The translations under genes were made by a program, and so were the position numbers. A DNA stretch of 64,000 nucleotides from Natrinema salinisoli (lineage in GTDB: Archaea > Halobacteriota > Halobacteria > Halobacteriales > Natrialbaceae), in contig NZ_CP084469.1 of NCBI RefSeq assembly GCF_020405205.1, positions 3,534,001 to 3,598,000 of the forward strand. The letters run 5' to 3'. Under the pieces are notes generated by a model that saw only the letters and a program-made list of their open reading frames with translations, did not search any database and was not told the DNA's origin. Below are positions 16,383-24,345 of this stretch, in pieces (within the stretch, counting starts at the first letter, position 1; each line of letters begins with the position of its first letter).

Positions 16383-17184
16383 CACCTCCGTTCGCGGCGC
16401 TCTCGTCACCGCCGTCGGTCGCGTTGACGACCGTGAGCGTTCCAGTCTCCTCGTGGTCGTCGACGGTTACCGTCCAGTCGTGGTCTCCCTCACCGAGTTC
16501 GGCGCTGTCGACCGTGAACTCGACTGCTTCGCTGCCGTCACCGGGGACCGTGACGTCTCGCTCGGATCCCTGATCGCCGATCTCGAGTGCGACTGTCGTC
16601 TCGAGGTCCTCTTGCATCCCGTTGCTCACGTTCGCCGTGATCGTCGTCTCGTTGCCCGCCTCGACCTCGCTGGGAGCGTCGACGGACAGCTCGGTCAGGT
16701 CGAACTCGTCTTCGGGGACGACGTTCAGTTTGCCCTCCATCGTGTGGTGGTACTCACCGCAGTATTCGTTACAGAGGATGCCGTACTCGCCCGGTTCGTC
16801 GAACCGGACGGTCATCTCCGAGATCTGCCCGGGGATGACCATCGTGTTGACGTTCGTCCCGACGACGGAGAAGCTGTGTGTCACGTCCCGGCTCGTGACG
16901 TAGAACGTGACTTCGCTGTTCGCCGGGACTTCGATCTGCTCGGGCGTGTACGCCCACGCCTGTGCGACGACGTTGACCTCGTACTCGTTGCCGCCGACGT
17001 GCTCGACGCCGGGGTCGCCGAAGCGCTCGTGGTCGTTGATCTCGGCGGGATCGATCGTCCCGCCGTCGTCGTCGATCATCGCGATGCCGGGACCGACCGC
17101 GCCGTACGTGATCGTCGCCATGAAGCCGACGATCAACACCATGGCCGCGACCAGCCACGCCTTTTCGTAGGTGTGGATGTTCAC
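16369..17184 (-). CDS. Cytochrome c oxidase subunit II with CuA site and extra C-terminal domain
   Basis: A 271-residue subunit anchored by one N-terminal helix (about 9-32) with an outward cupredoxin domain. All CuA ligands are present: His103, Cys138, Glu140, Cys142, His146 and Met149. It accepts electrons, probably from halocyanin, and passes them to subunit I. After the cupredoxin domain, residues about 165-255 form a second, strand-rich module (VDAPSEVEAGNETTI, then GEGDHDWTVTVDD) like a CARDB or Ig-like domain, not part of classical subunit II. It overlaps the neighbouring genes on both sides, showing a tight operon. Confidence 0.94.
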   Translation of the reverse strand: MNIHTYEKAWLVAAMVLIVGFMATITYGAVGPGIAMIDDDGGTIDPAEINDHERFGDPGVEHVGGNEYEVNVVAQAWAYTPEQIEVPANSEVTFYVTSRDVTHSFSVVGTNVNTMVIPGQISEMTVRFDEPGEYGILCNEYCGEYHHTMEGKLNVVPEDEFDLTELSVDAPSEVEAGNETTITANVSNGMQEDLETTVALEIGDQGSERDVTVPGDGSEAVEFTVDSAELGEGDHDWTVTVDDHEETGTLTVVNATDGGDESAANGGDGDA

Positions 17185-17384
17185 GCTAGTCCCACCACCG
17201 TCAGGACCGCTCCGACGACCGTCGGCCCGTTACCGAGGAACTCGACGAAGTACATGAACACCCACAACAGTACCAGTATCAGGAAGTAGATCGTGATCAG
17301 GATCGCCGTCCCGACCGGATCGTACTCCTCGTGACCGATCTCGCGAACCTGATCGGTCTCGCTCTTTTCCGTTGCCGAAGCCAT
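17181..17384 (-). CDS. Small oxidase-associated membrane protein
   Basis: A 67-residue protein with a polar, acidic N-terminus and a hydrophobic region at about 25-66 that can form one or two helices (ILITIYFLILVLLWVFMYFV). Its stop overlaps the subunit II start by four bases and it is first in the operon. Such small proteins resemble subunit IV-type or IIa-type helices of ba3 oxidases. The assignment rests on position and topology. Confidence 0.78.
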   Translation of the reverse strand: MASATEKSETDQVREIGHEEYDPVGTAILITIYFLILVLLWVFMYFVEFLGNGPTVVGAVLTVVGLA

Positions 17385-17483
17385 ACGCTGTGTAGGGCAA
17401 GTGGACCACTTACAACCGGTCAGACTTCCCGTTCGGTGGGAATACCCTCAGAATTTAAGATATCGACTCTCTCAGTGTTGGGT

Positions 17484-17702
17484 ATGACTCTCGAGAGCGT
17501 CACGCCGCGACACGCGGCGGCCGTCGGATTGCTCGCGTTCGTTCCGGTTCTCGTCTACGGGATCACCCACTCCGCACTCGCCGGCATCGTCAGCGGGATC
17601 AATCTGCTCATCATCTTCGCCTCGCTGTACATCGCGACGACGCCGGTCGAGGGCGGGCACGGACACGGTCATCCCGGTGACGGCAACGGCACCGCGAGTT
17701 AA
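17484..17702 (+). CDS. Small His-tailed membrane protein near the oxidase
   Basis: A 72-residue protein with two predicted helices (about 13-30 and 34-52) and a tail of alternating Gly and His (GGHGHGHPGDGNG) that could bind copper or other metals. It is divergent from the oxidase operon and 17 bases before the SafE-like gene, so it may head a forward operon for copper handling and oxidase assembly. Similar small proteins accompany haloarchaeal ba3 oxidases. The metal role is inference. Confidence 0.72.
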   Translation: MTLESVTPRHAAAVGLLAFVPVLVYGITHSALAGIVSGINLLIIFASLYIATTPVEGGHGHGHPGDGNGTAS

Positions 17703-17719
17703 GCGCCCCCTTCTCTCAG

Positions 17720-18562
17720 ATGGTTCCAGTACCACTCGCGGCGACTCCGAACCCGTCGTCGCTCGCACTCGAGGCCGCGCCGCTATCCGCTGCCGGCCTC
17801 GAGAACGCGGACCTCCTCGTCCTCGTCGTCGTGGGACTGCTCGCCGGCGCACACTGTCTCGGCATGTGCGGGCCGCTGGTGACGGCCTACGCCGATCGGA
17901 TCGCCGCCGCGAGCGAGAAGCGCCGCGAGGACACGCTCACCGGGTACGAGGTCCGACAGCACGCGCTATTCAATCTCGGTCGGACGGCCAGTTACGCCGC
18001 CATCGGCGGCCTCTTCGGCCTGCTGGGCGCGGTGACGATCGCTTCGAGCGAGGCCGTCGCCGCGGTCGGCGATTCCGTCAGGGGCGCGACCGGTATTCTG
18101 GTCGGGATCGCGATCATCGTGAGCGGGGCGTACTACCTCCGGGGCCGAACTGCGGTTCCCGGTCACGGGCTCCCCGTCGTCGGCTCGCTGTTCGGTCGAC
18201 TGTCGGGACTGCTCTCGAGCCGGATCGACCGGCTCGCGACGTCGCCGGGAATCGTCGCGCTCGGCGCGCTCCACGGCTTCATGCCGTGTCCGATCATATA
18301 TCCGGCCTACCTCTACGCGTTCGCGCTCGGCTCGCCGACGCGCGGTGCGCTCTCGCTGGCCGCGCTCGGCCTGGGGACGATCCCGACCCTGTTCGCCTAC
18401 GGTACCGTCCTGACGTCGATCGATCCGGACACGCGCGTTCGCCTCCACCGCGGGCTCGGGGCTTCGTTCGTCGTCCTCGGCTACATCCCCCTCTCGCACG
18501 GGTTGATGCTGTACGGCGTCGACCTCCCCCACCCGCCGCTCCCGTTCGCACAACCGTTCTAA
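17720..18562 (+). CDS. SafE/COG2836-type membrane protein, probable copper-assembly factor
   Basis: A 280-residue membrane protein with about six helices. AGAHCLGMCGPLV near the N-terminus is the characteristic Cys-Met motif of the COG2836 (UreH/SafE-like) family, which in bacteria is found beside the CcoI-type ATPase and has a role in copper delivery to oxidases. A second conserved segment, HGFMPCPIIYP, supplies another Cys. The next gene begins one base after its stop. The location between a ba3 oxidase and a copper-type ATPase supports a role in CuA/CuB supply. Transport itself has not been shown. Confidence 0.83.
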   Translation: MVPVPLAATPNPSSLALEAAPLSAAGLENADLLVLVVVGLLAGAHCLGMCGPLVTAYADRIAAASEKRREDTLTGYEVRQHALFNLGRTASYAAIGGLFGLLGAVTIASSEAVAAVGDSVRGATGILVGIAIIVSGAYYLRGRTAVPGHGLPVVGSLFGRLSGLLSSRIDRLATSPGIVALGALHGFMPCPIIYPAYLYAFALGSPTRGALSLAALGLGTIPTLFAYGTVLTSIDPDTRVRLHRGLGASFVVLGYIPLSHGLMLYGVDLPHPPLPFAQPF

Positions 18563-18563
18563 C

Positions 18564-21050
18564 ATGAGTCACGAATCCCGGCCGCCCACGAATCGGCCTG
18601 TCCCCGCGTCGGACTCCGGCAATTCGAGCGAGACCTCCACCTCGAGTCGCCACACTGACGCCGCCGCCACGTGTGACCTCTGTGACCTCCCGACCCCCGA
18701 CGACCCCATCACTGCGGCCGACGCGGACGGGTCGTTCTGCTGTCGGGGCTGTCTCGAGGTCTCCCGAACGCTCGACCGGACCGACGCACCCGACGTCCCC
18801 GACGAATCGGCGGTGCGCTCGCGGGTCGGGCAGGACGAGATGGACGACCGCGACCTCGCGGATCTCGAGGGCGAGGACGCGTTCCTCGCGGTCGAGGGAA
18901 TGCACTGCTCGACCTGTGAGGCCTTCCTCGAGGCGACCGCCGAGGGCGAAGACGGCGTCCTCGGTGCGACGGCCAGCTACGCGACGGACACGATCCGAAT
19001 CGTCTACGACTCCGACCGGGTCGCGGCCGAGGACCTCCCGGACCTCGTCTCCGGGTACGGCTACACCGCGGCCGATCGGGCCGCCGATGACGAGACGGAC
19101 GCGGACGACGGCCTCGTTTCGCTCCTGCTGGGCGGGTTCTTCGGCATGATGGTCATGGTGTGGTACGTGCTGTTCCTGTACCCGACCTACTTCGGCTTCG
19201 AGCCGGTGGCCGACTTCGGCGGCTACGACGGTCTCTTCCTCGCCGCGAACATCTGGTTGCTGGCCTCGTTCATCCTGTTTTATACCGGCTACCCGATCCT
19301 CCGCGGTGCGTACGTCAGTCTCAGAGCGGGCCGGCCGAACATGGATTTACTCGTCGCGACGGCAGCGCTGGGGTCGTACACCTACAGCGTAATCGCGATG
19401 CTGCTCGGGGAACTCCACCTCTACTTCGACGTCACCGTCGCGATCGTCCTCGTCGTGACCGCCGGGACCCACTACGAGCAGGCGGTCAAGCGCCGCGCAA
19501 CTGGCTTGCTCTCCGAGCTGACCGAGCGACAGGTCGACGAGGCCCGCCTCGAGAGCGGTGAGACGGTTCCGCTCGAGGCCGTCGAACCCGGCGACCGACT
19601 CCTCGTGCGGCCCGGCGAGCGGGTCCCCCTCGACGGCGAGGTGGTCGAGGGAACCGCCGCGATCGACGAGTCGCTGGTCACGGGCGAGTCCCTGCCCGCC
19701 CGGAAGGAACCGGGCGATTTCGTCCGCGGCGGGACCGTCGTAACCGACGCCCCGATCGTTCTGTCGGTGGGCGACGAGGCCGAGAGCACCCTCGACCGGC
19801 TCGTCTCCTTGCTCTGGTCGATCCAGAGCGCACGGCCCGGCGTCCAGCGGCTCGCGGACAAGCTCGCGACGGTCTTCGTCCCGCTGGTCGTCGCCCTCGC
19901 CGTCGGGACCGCCGCCGTTCTCCTCCTGACTGGCTCGAGCGCGTCGGATGCGCTGCTGATCGGACTCACGGTCGTGATCGTCTCCTGTCCGTGTGCGCTC
20001 GGACTCGCGACGCCGCTCGCCATCGCCGCGGGCGTTCAGGCCGCGGCGGAGCGCGGAATCGTCGTCGCGACGGAGACGATCTTCGAAGACGCGCCCAGTA
20101 TCGACGTCGTGGTGCTCGACAAGACGGGAACCCTCACGACCGGGACGATGGCGGTCGAAGCCGTCCACACCGTCGACAGTGACGACGGCGACGAAAGCGA
20201 TTCGGATGCCGACGAGGTGCTCCGGCGTGCCGGTACGGTCGAGGCGCTCTCCGAACACCCGATCGCGGCGGCCGTGGCAGACGCTGCGGCGGCGCCCCCG
20301 ACCGCGGACGGCACACCCGCACGCGCCGTCGAGGGGTTCGAGCGAACGGACCGCGGCGTCAGCGGACTCGTCGACGGCGAACGGGTCACCGTCGGCCACC
20401 CCGAGTACCTCCGCGAGCAGGGACACGCAGTTCCCGAGGCCCTCGAGTCGCGGATCGACGAGACTCGAACCGCCGGTCGTGTTCCCGTCGCCGTCGGCTG
20501 GGACGGGCGAGCCCGCGGCGTGATCACCGTCGGCGATTCGCCACGCGGGGAGCTCGAGGACGCACTCGAGACGCCCTCGACGGGTCGCGACGTCGTCGTC
20601 CTCACCGGCGACGAGGGCCGGGCGGCCGACGAGTTCCGGGAACTGGACGGCGTCGACGAGGTCTTCGCCGGCGTCCCACCGGAAGCGAAGGCGGAGACCG
20701 TCGATCGGCTGCGGGCTCGCGGGACGGTCGCGATGGTCGGCGACGGGAGCAACGACGCGCCCGCGCTGGCCGCCGCCGACGTCGGCATCGCGATGGGTGG
20801 CGGGACGAAACTCGCGACCGACGCGGCCGACGCGGTGATCGTCGACGACGACCTCACGGCCGTCGCAGACGCCTTCGACATCGCCACGAGTACCCATCGG
20901 CGGATCCGACAGAACCTCGGCTGGGCCTTCGCGTACAACGCGGTCGCGATCCCCCTCGCGGTCGCCGGCCTGTTGAACCCGCTGTTCGCGGCCGTTGCGA
21001 TGGCCGCGAGCAGTGCGCTCGTCGTCTGCAACTCGGCGCGGTCGCTCTGA
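18564..21050 (+). CDS. Copper-type heavy-metal P-type ATPase (CcoI/CopA-like)
   Basis: An 828-residue P1B-ATPase. The N-terminus has an extra Cys-rich metal domain (Cys37, Cys40, Cys59, Cys60, Cys63), as in FixI/CcoI proteins, then an HMA domain with GMHCSTC at about 113-118. The membrane part carries CPC at 475-477, VTGES is the actuator loop, DKTGT at 519-523 has the phosphorylated Asp, and GDGSNDAPA closes the P domain. CPC with the FixI-type N-terminus and adjacent SafE and oxidase genes points to copper export for oxidase metallation, not simple detoxification. The metal specificity is inferred. Confidence 0.93.
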   Translation: MSHESRPPTNRPVPASDSGNSSETSTSSRHTDAAATCDLCDLPTPDDPITAADADGSFCCRGCLEVSRTLDRTDAPDVPDESAVRSRVGQDEMDDRDLADLEGEDAFLAVEGMHCSTCEAFLEATAEGEDGVLGATASYATDTIRIVYDSDRVAAEDLPDLVSGYGYTAADRAADDETDADDGLVSLLLGGFFGMMVMVWYVLFLYPTYFGFEPVADFGGYDGLFLAANIWLLASFILFYTGYPILRGAYVSLRAGRPNMDLLVATAALGSYTYSVIAMLLGELHLYFDVTVAIVLVVTAGTHYEQAVKRRATGLLSELTERQVDEARLESGETVPLEAVEPGDRLLVRPGERVPLDGEVVEGTAAIDESLVTGESLPARKEPGDFVRGGTVVTDAPIVLSVGDEAESTLDRLVSLLWSIQSARPGVQRLADKLATVFVPLVVALAVGTAAVLLLTGSSASDALLIGLTVVIVSCPCALGLATPLAIAAGVQAAAERGIVVATETIFEDAPSIDVVVLDKTGTLTTGTMAVEAVHTVDSDDGDESDSDADEVLRRAGTVEALSEHPIAAAVADAAAAPPTADGTPARAVEGFERTDRGVSGLVDGERVTVGHPEYLREQGHAVPEALESRIDETRTAGRVPVAVGWDGRARGVITVGDSPRGELEDALETPSTGRDVVVLTGDEGRAADEFRELDGVDEVFAGVPPEAKAETVDRLRARGTVAMVGDGSNDAPALAAADVGIAMGGGTKLATDAADAVIVDDDLTAVADAFDIATSTHRRIRQNLGWAFAYNAVAIPLAVAGLLNPLFAAVAMAASSALVVCNSARSL

Positions 21051-21074
21051 TCGGGCGCTGTCCTTCCCCCTACT

Positions 21075-21326
21075 CTATTCGGTCGCGTCCGTTCTGTCCC
21101 CGTCGTCAGTCGTCACGACTCGCTCGACCGCTCGGCGTTCCCCGTCTTCGTAGACGTACGTCGTTCCCTCGTCTTCGTCGCTCGTCTGTCGATGACTGCC
21201 GTCACAGAACGGGAACGACTCCGAAAGGCCGCACTGACAGACCGCGATATCTCCCTTTTCGTCGTCGATATCCGACGGGTCGAGTTTGCGCGGTCCGTCT
21301 TCCTCGAGTTCGACGAGTCGCGTCAT
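21075..21326 (-). CDS. CDGSH iron-sulfur protein
   Basis: An 83-residue soluble protein with one CDGSH domain. Cys30, Cys32, Cys41 and His45 (CQCGLSESFPFCDGSH) are the three-Cys-one-His ligands of a [2Fe-2S] cluster. Such proteins act in redox signalling or Fe-S transfer; no partner is evident here. The C-terminal 35 residues are acidic and disordered in appearance. The frame is open further upstream, but the ATG at 21326 starts the conserved sequence. It is convergent with the copper ATPase. Confidence 0.9.
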   Translation of the reverse strand: MTRLVELEEDGPRKLDPSDIDDEKGDIAVCQCGLSESFPFCDGSHRQTSDEDEGTTYVYEDGERRAVERVVTTDDGDRTDATE

Positions 21327-21471
21327 CGGATAGGGGTTTGGAGGCCGGCCGCAAAACCCTTCGCTCGAGGGGCAGACCGGATCGAACCGGACGGCAAATT
21401 GCGGGGATAGCTGGCACGTCCCACGCCTTTCGGGAACGGCAAGGTTCTTACTACAGGTATTGAATATCGAA

Positions 21472-21777
21472 GTGAGCACAGCTATGTGGTTCTACGCCGC
21501 GGCCATACCGACCGCGATCGCGCTCGCGGTCGTCAAAACGCTCGTCCTCGTCGTCGGCGGCGTCATCACGTTCTTCGCGTACAAGGCCTACCGCCGGACG
21601 CGCCAGCCCGCGCTGGGCTATCTCTCGCTGGGTTTCGGGCTCGTCACGCTCGGACTGGTCTTCGCAGGGATGCTGTACGAATACCTCGGCATGGATCTGA
21701 TGACCGGCATTCTGCTCGAGAGCCTGCTGGTTCTCGCGGGATTTCTCGTGATCGCGTACTCCTTGTACGTCACGTGA
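21472..21777 (+). CDS. DUF7521-like three-helix membrane protein
   Basis: A membrane protein of about 101 residues with three hydrophobic helices (about 8-32, 45-65 and 75-98) separated by a basic loop, ITFFAYKAYRRTRQPALGY. This pattern is typical of a small haloarchaeal family found beside transcriptional regulators. The GTG at 21472 is favoured because a TATA-like TTCTTACTA around 21444-21452 is centred about 25-27 bases upstream; the ATG at 21484 is the alternative. No function is known. Confidence 0.75.
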   Translation: MSTAMWFYAAAIPTAIALAVVKTLVLVVGGVITFFAYKAYRRTRQPALGYLSLGFGLVTLGLVFAGMLYEYLGMDLMTGILLESLLVLAGFLVIAYSLYVT

Positions 21778-22108
21778 CGCGGGTTCCGATCCGCACGAGC
21801 CGGGCCGCGGCCCGACTCTCTGCCGCCCGGCTCGAGCGACCGAGGGGTCGGACGGCTCGAGGACTGAGATCACCTAACTAATTTGGGAACAACGGTATTG
21901 CTACGACCGTCGTACGTCCCTCCCACGGCAGGGAGACCCAACACTGAACCATGGAGTTCCGCCCTGCCGTCGTACCCCCCTTCCTCCCGTCTCGACCGTG
22001 ACGAGTACGGATCCCGTCCGCTGGACAGCGCCGCTCGAGGAGCGCCGCGGGTGGCAACCCGTACCGCGACCACCCAGAGGTAAGTAGACCCCAGCCCGAG
22101 TTGGGGCC
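21778..22108. other. Intergenic region of about 330 bases with small repeats
   Basis: No convincing gene. The motif CCGTCGTAC occurs twice in the same direction (near 21908 and 21968), and ACGGCAGGG near 21930 is the inverse of CCCTGCCGT near 21965, so the stretch can fold. A short GC stem, CCCCAGCCCGAGTTGGGG, lies just before the small ORF at 22109. It may be a long 5' leader of the oxidoreductase transcript. Confidence 0.4.
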
Positions 22109-22204
22109 ATGCAAGTCGATTCCGACGACCTGGGGGAACGGGTGTGCGATGGAGACGACTCGAGTCGACGCTGCCAACCCATACGGGGGAGTGATCGCTC
22201 ATGA
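22109..22204 (+). CDS. Possible 31-residue leader protein, translationally coupled to the oxidoreductase
   Basis: An ATG at 22109 opens 31 codons that end as ATGA over the start of the FAD oxidoreductase. The predicted product is acidic at first (MQVDSDDLGERV) and contains two Cys. The overlap is the common form of coupling in this genome, and the composition fits haloarchaeal coding. It is too short to recognise. It could be a leader peptide, a microprotein, or chance. Confidence 0.4.
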   Translation: MQVDSDDLGERVCDGDDSSRRCQPIRGSDRS

Positions 22205-23385
22205 GCGGCGACGGCGAGCCGGAGCTGGCCGTCGGCGCGGACGCGTTCACCGAACGGGGTGCGGGCCTCGAGGTGGCGGTCGTCGGTGCGGGAGCCGTCG
22301 GCGCGACAGCGGCCTACGATCTCGCGAGCGAGGGCGCGGACGTGACCCTCTACGATCGCGACTCCGTGGCGAGCGACGCGACCGGTCGTGCGGCCGGCAT
22401 CTGCTACGACGCCTTCGCCGACGGCCTCGACGCCGAAATCGCGGGCGACGCGATCGAACGGTTTCGCGCGCTTTCGGGCGACGATACGTTCCCGTTCGTC
22501 GAGTGTCCCTACGTCTGGCTCGCCCGCGAGGGCGACGCGGCTCGGGCCGACGCCATCCGCGAACAAGTGCGTCGCATGCAGGACAACGACATCGTCGCCT
22601 TCGAACTGGACCGTGACGCGCTCGCGGATCGCTTCCCCGCGTTACGGACCGACGACGTCGCGGTCGCGGGAATCGCCGGCGCCGCCGGCTACACCGACCC
22701 CGCAGCGTACACGGCCTGTCTCGCCGCAGCAGCCACCGGCGCCGGCGCGACCCTCGAGACCGACACGCCGGTTGCCGTCGAAACCGATCCGGCACGGGTC
22801 GTGCGTCCGGACGGCGAGAGCCACGAGGTCGATGCGGTGCTCGTGGCCGCCGGCGCACGAACGAAAGCACTGCTCGCGGACGCCGGCATCTCCCTCGCCG
22901 TGAAACCCTATCGCGTGCAGGCGCTCGTCGCGGGCGGCGACCTCGCGGAGCCGATGTGTTACGACGCGACCGGCGACTTCTATCTGCGACCTCACGGCGA
23001 TGGCTTCCTCGCGGGCAACGGTACCGAAGAACGCGAGGCCGACCCGGACGCGTACGATCGCGACGCCGACCCGGACTTCGCCGACGACCTCCTCGAGCGC
23101 GTCGCCCACCGCGTTCCAGCGGTCGAGAACGGCACGCTCGAGCGGGCGTGGGCCGGCCTCTGTACGGCGACGCCCGATCGAAACCCGCTGGTCGGACAGG
23201 TCGATACGGGACTGTACGTCGCGACCGGGTTCCAGGGCCACGGCTTCATGCGTGCGCCAGCGATCGGACAGCGGGTTGCGGAAGAAATACTCGGTGGGTC
23301 GGGGATCGACGCCTTCGATCCACTGCGGTTCGACGGCGACGAGTCGTTCGACGTCGTCGAGGGAATGGCGCTCGATCGAACCTGA
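22201..23385 (+). CDS. FAD-dependent amine/amino-acid oxidoreductase (DAO family)
   Basis: A 394-residue flavoprotein. VAVVGAGAVGATAAYDLA at about 24-41 is the FAD-binding Rossmann loop, followed by an acidic residue at the end of the second strand (TLYDRD). The C-terminal YVATGFQGHGFMRAPAIG is the second FAD-contact region of D-amino-acid, sarcosine and glycine oxidases. RAWAGLCTATPDRNPLVG is the usual segment before it. The substrate is probably a secondary or N-methyl amine or amino acid; nothing nearby decides. The start overlaps the 31-codon ORF by four bases. Confidence 0.89.
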   Translation: MSGDGEPELAVGADAFTERGAGLEVAVVGAGAVGATAAYDLASEGADVTLYDRDSVASDATGRAAGICYDAFADGLDAEIAGDAIERFRALSGDDTFPFVECPYVWLAREGDAARADAIREQVRRMQDNDIVAFELDRDALADRFPALRTDDVAVAGIAGAAGYTDPAAYTACLAAAATGAGATLETDTPVAVETDPARVVRPDGESHEVDAVLVAAGARTKALLADAGISLAVKPYRVQALVAGGDLAEPMCYDATGDFYLRPHGDGFLAGNGTEEREADPDAYDRDADPDFADDLLERVAHRVPAVENGTLERAWAGLCTATPDRNPLVGQVDTGLYVATGFQGHGFMRAPAIGQRVAEEILGGSGIDAFDPLRFDGDESFDVVEGMALDRT

Positions 23386-23386
23386 C

Positions 23387-23869
23387 TCAGTCGTCGATGG
23401 CGACCTGTTCCGTGTCCGTCTCCGACTCGATGGTCCCGTCGGTCTCGTCGGCTGTCTCGGCCCCATCTACGGTCTCGCCGGCATCCCCGACGGACGATCG
23501 TTTCGGAATCTCGACGTTCAGCGTTCCAGTTTCGCTGAGCGTCGCCGTTCCGGCGTCCGGATCGACGACGGCGTCGGTCGGTAACTCGGCCTCGCCGTTC
23601 AGCGACATCCCGCGGCCGGGGAAGCGCATCTCGTAGCCCTCGTGAAACTGCCGGAACCGGTCGATGCGAATCCTGACGTTGCCCTCGAGGTAGCGGACCT
23701 GGACGTCGTCCGGTTCGGCTCCCGGTGCGTCGAAGACGACGCGATAGGAGGTGTCGTTTTCGAGGATGTCGACGGGAAGCGATCGGTAGTTCTGGACGCG
23801 GCCGTTCGCGCGGCCGACCTGACGATAGAGGGCGTTACCAACCGATTTACCGAGGTCTGAGAGGCTCAC
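23387..23869 (-). CDS. Hsp20/alpha-crystallin-family small heat-shock protein
   Basis: A 160-residue protein with an alpha-crystallin domain at about 30-128. The strands are visible as LPVDILENDTSYRVVFDAPGA-like order, VQVRYLEGNVRIRI and a later TATLSETGTLNVEIPK, which carries the conserved LxVEIPK ending. Such proteins bind unfolding proteins as ATP-independent chaperones. The C-terminal 35 residues are an acidic Asp/Glu/Thr tail, an adaptation to salt, and the classical IxI tail motif is only weakly present (EQVAIDD). Monocistronic and convergent with the oxidoreductase. Confidence 0.85.
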   Translation of the reverse strand: MSLSDLGKSVGNALYRQVGRANGRVQNYRSLPVDILENDTSYRVVFDAPGAEPDDVQVRYLEGNVRIRIDRFRQFHEGYEMRFPGRGMSLNGEAELPTDAVVDPDAGTATLSETGTLNVEIPKRSSVGDAGETVDGAETADETDGTIESETDTEQVAIDD

Positions 23870-24062
23870 GGGTGGTCACCCCGGGCGGTGTGAGCGACGC
23901 TGGCGGCGGTCGCGGGGACCTGACAATGTATTGAGGGCATAACCGTGGTAATCACTACGATATCCCCGTTGAAATCCCTTTTGCTACGCCAAAAGAAACG
24001 TCTGACGAGGCCACCGCTGGTCGAGTCACGATCGGTTGTGGAGTGAGTCGCACGGTCACCGC

Positions 24063-24221
24063 TCAGAGTTCGACGCGCTCGAGGCAATCGGTCCCGCCAC
24101 AGACCGGACACGAGAGTTCGGAGACGCTGAACTCGTCCGGCACGTCGTAGGTGTAGTGGTTCTCGAAGATGTCGAGAAAACAATCGTCGGCAGTACAGAC
24201 GACTTCTTCCGTCGGAGGCAT
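24063..24221 (-). CDS. Zinc-binding microprotein, DUF7559-like
   Basis: A 52-residue protein with Cys9, Cys14, Cys38, Cys41 and Cys46 (CTADDC and CPVCGGTDC). It matches the pattern of a haloarchaeal family of about 50 residues with one zinc site. The ATG at 24221 begins the conserved MPPTEEVVC. Haloarchaeal zinc-finger microproteins of this type affect growth and motility in some species, but no role is known for this one. Confidence 0.8.
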   Translation of the reverse strand: MPPTEEVVCTADDCFLDIFENHYTYDVPDEFSVSELSCPVCGGTDCLERVEL

Positions 24222-24345
24222 ACGCAGCCATTGGGGGGCCGAACTAATCAAGATTGGCTTCACCCACGACGACTGCAGGCATCGGTGTCGCTCACGGCCG
24301 GACTACTCGCGGTCGGTGACCCGATACGCCGGCGGGACCCGTTCG

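Noticed and set aside
19347-20897. Antisense ORF of 516 codons inside the Cu-ATPase
   Set aside because: It opposes a protein with all P-ATPase motifs; long antisense frames are usual in GC-rich DNA.
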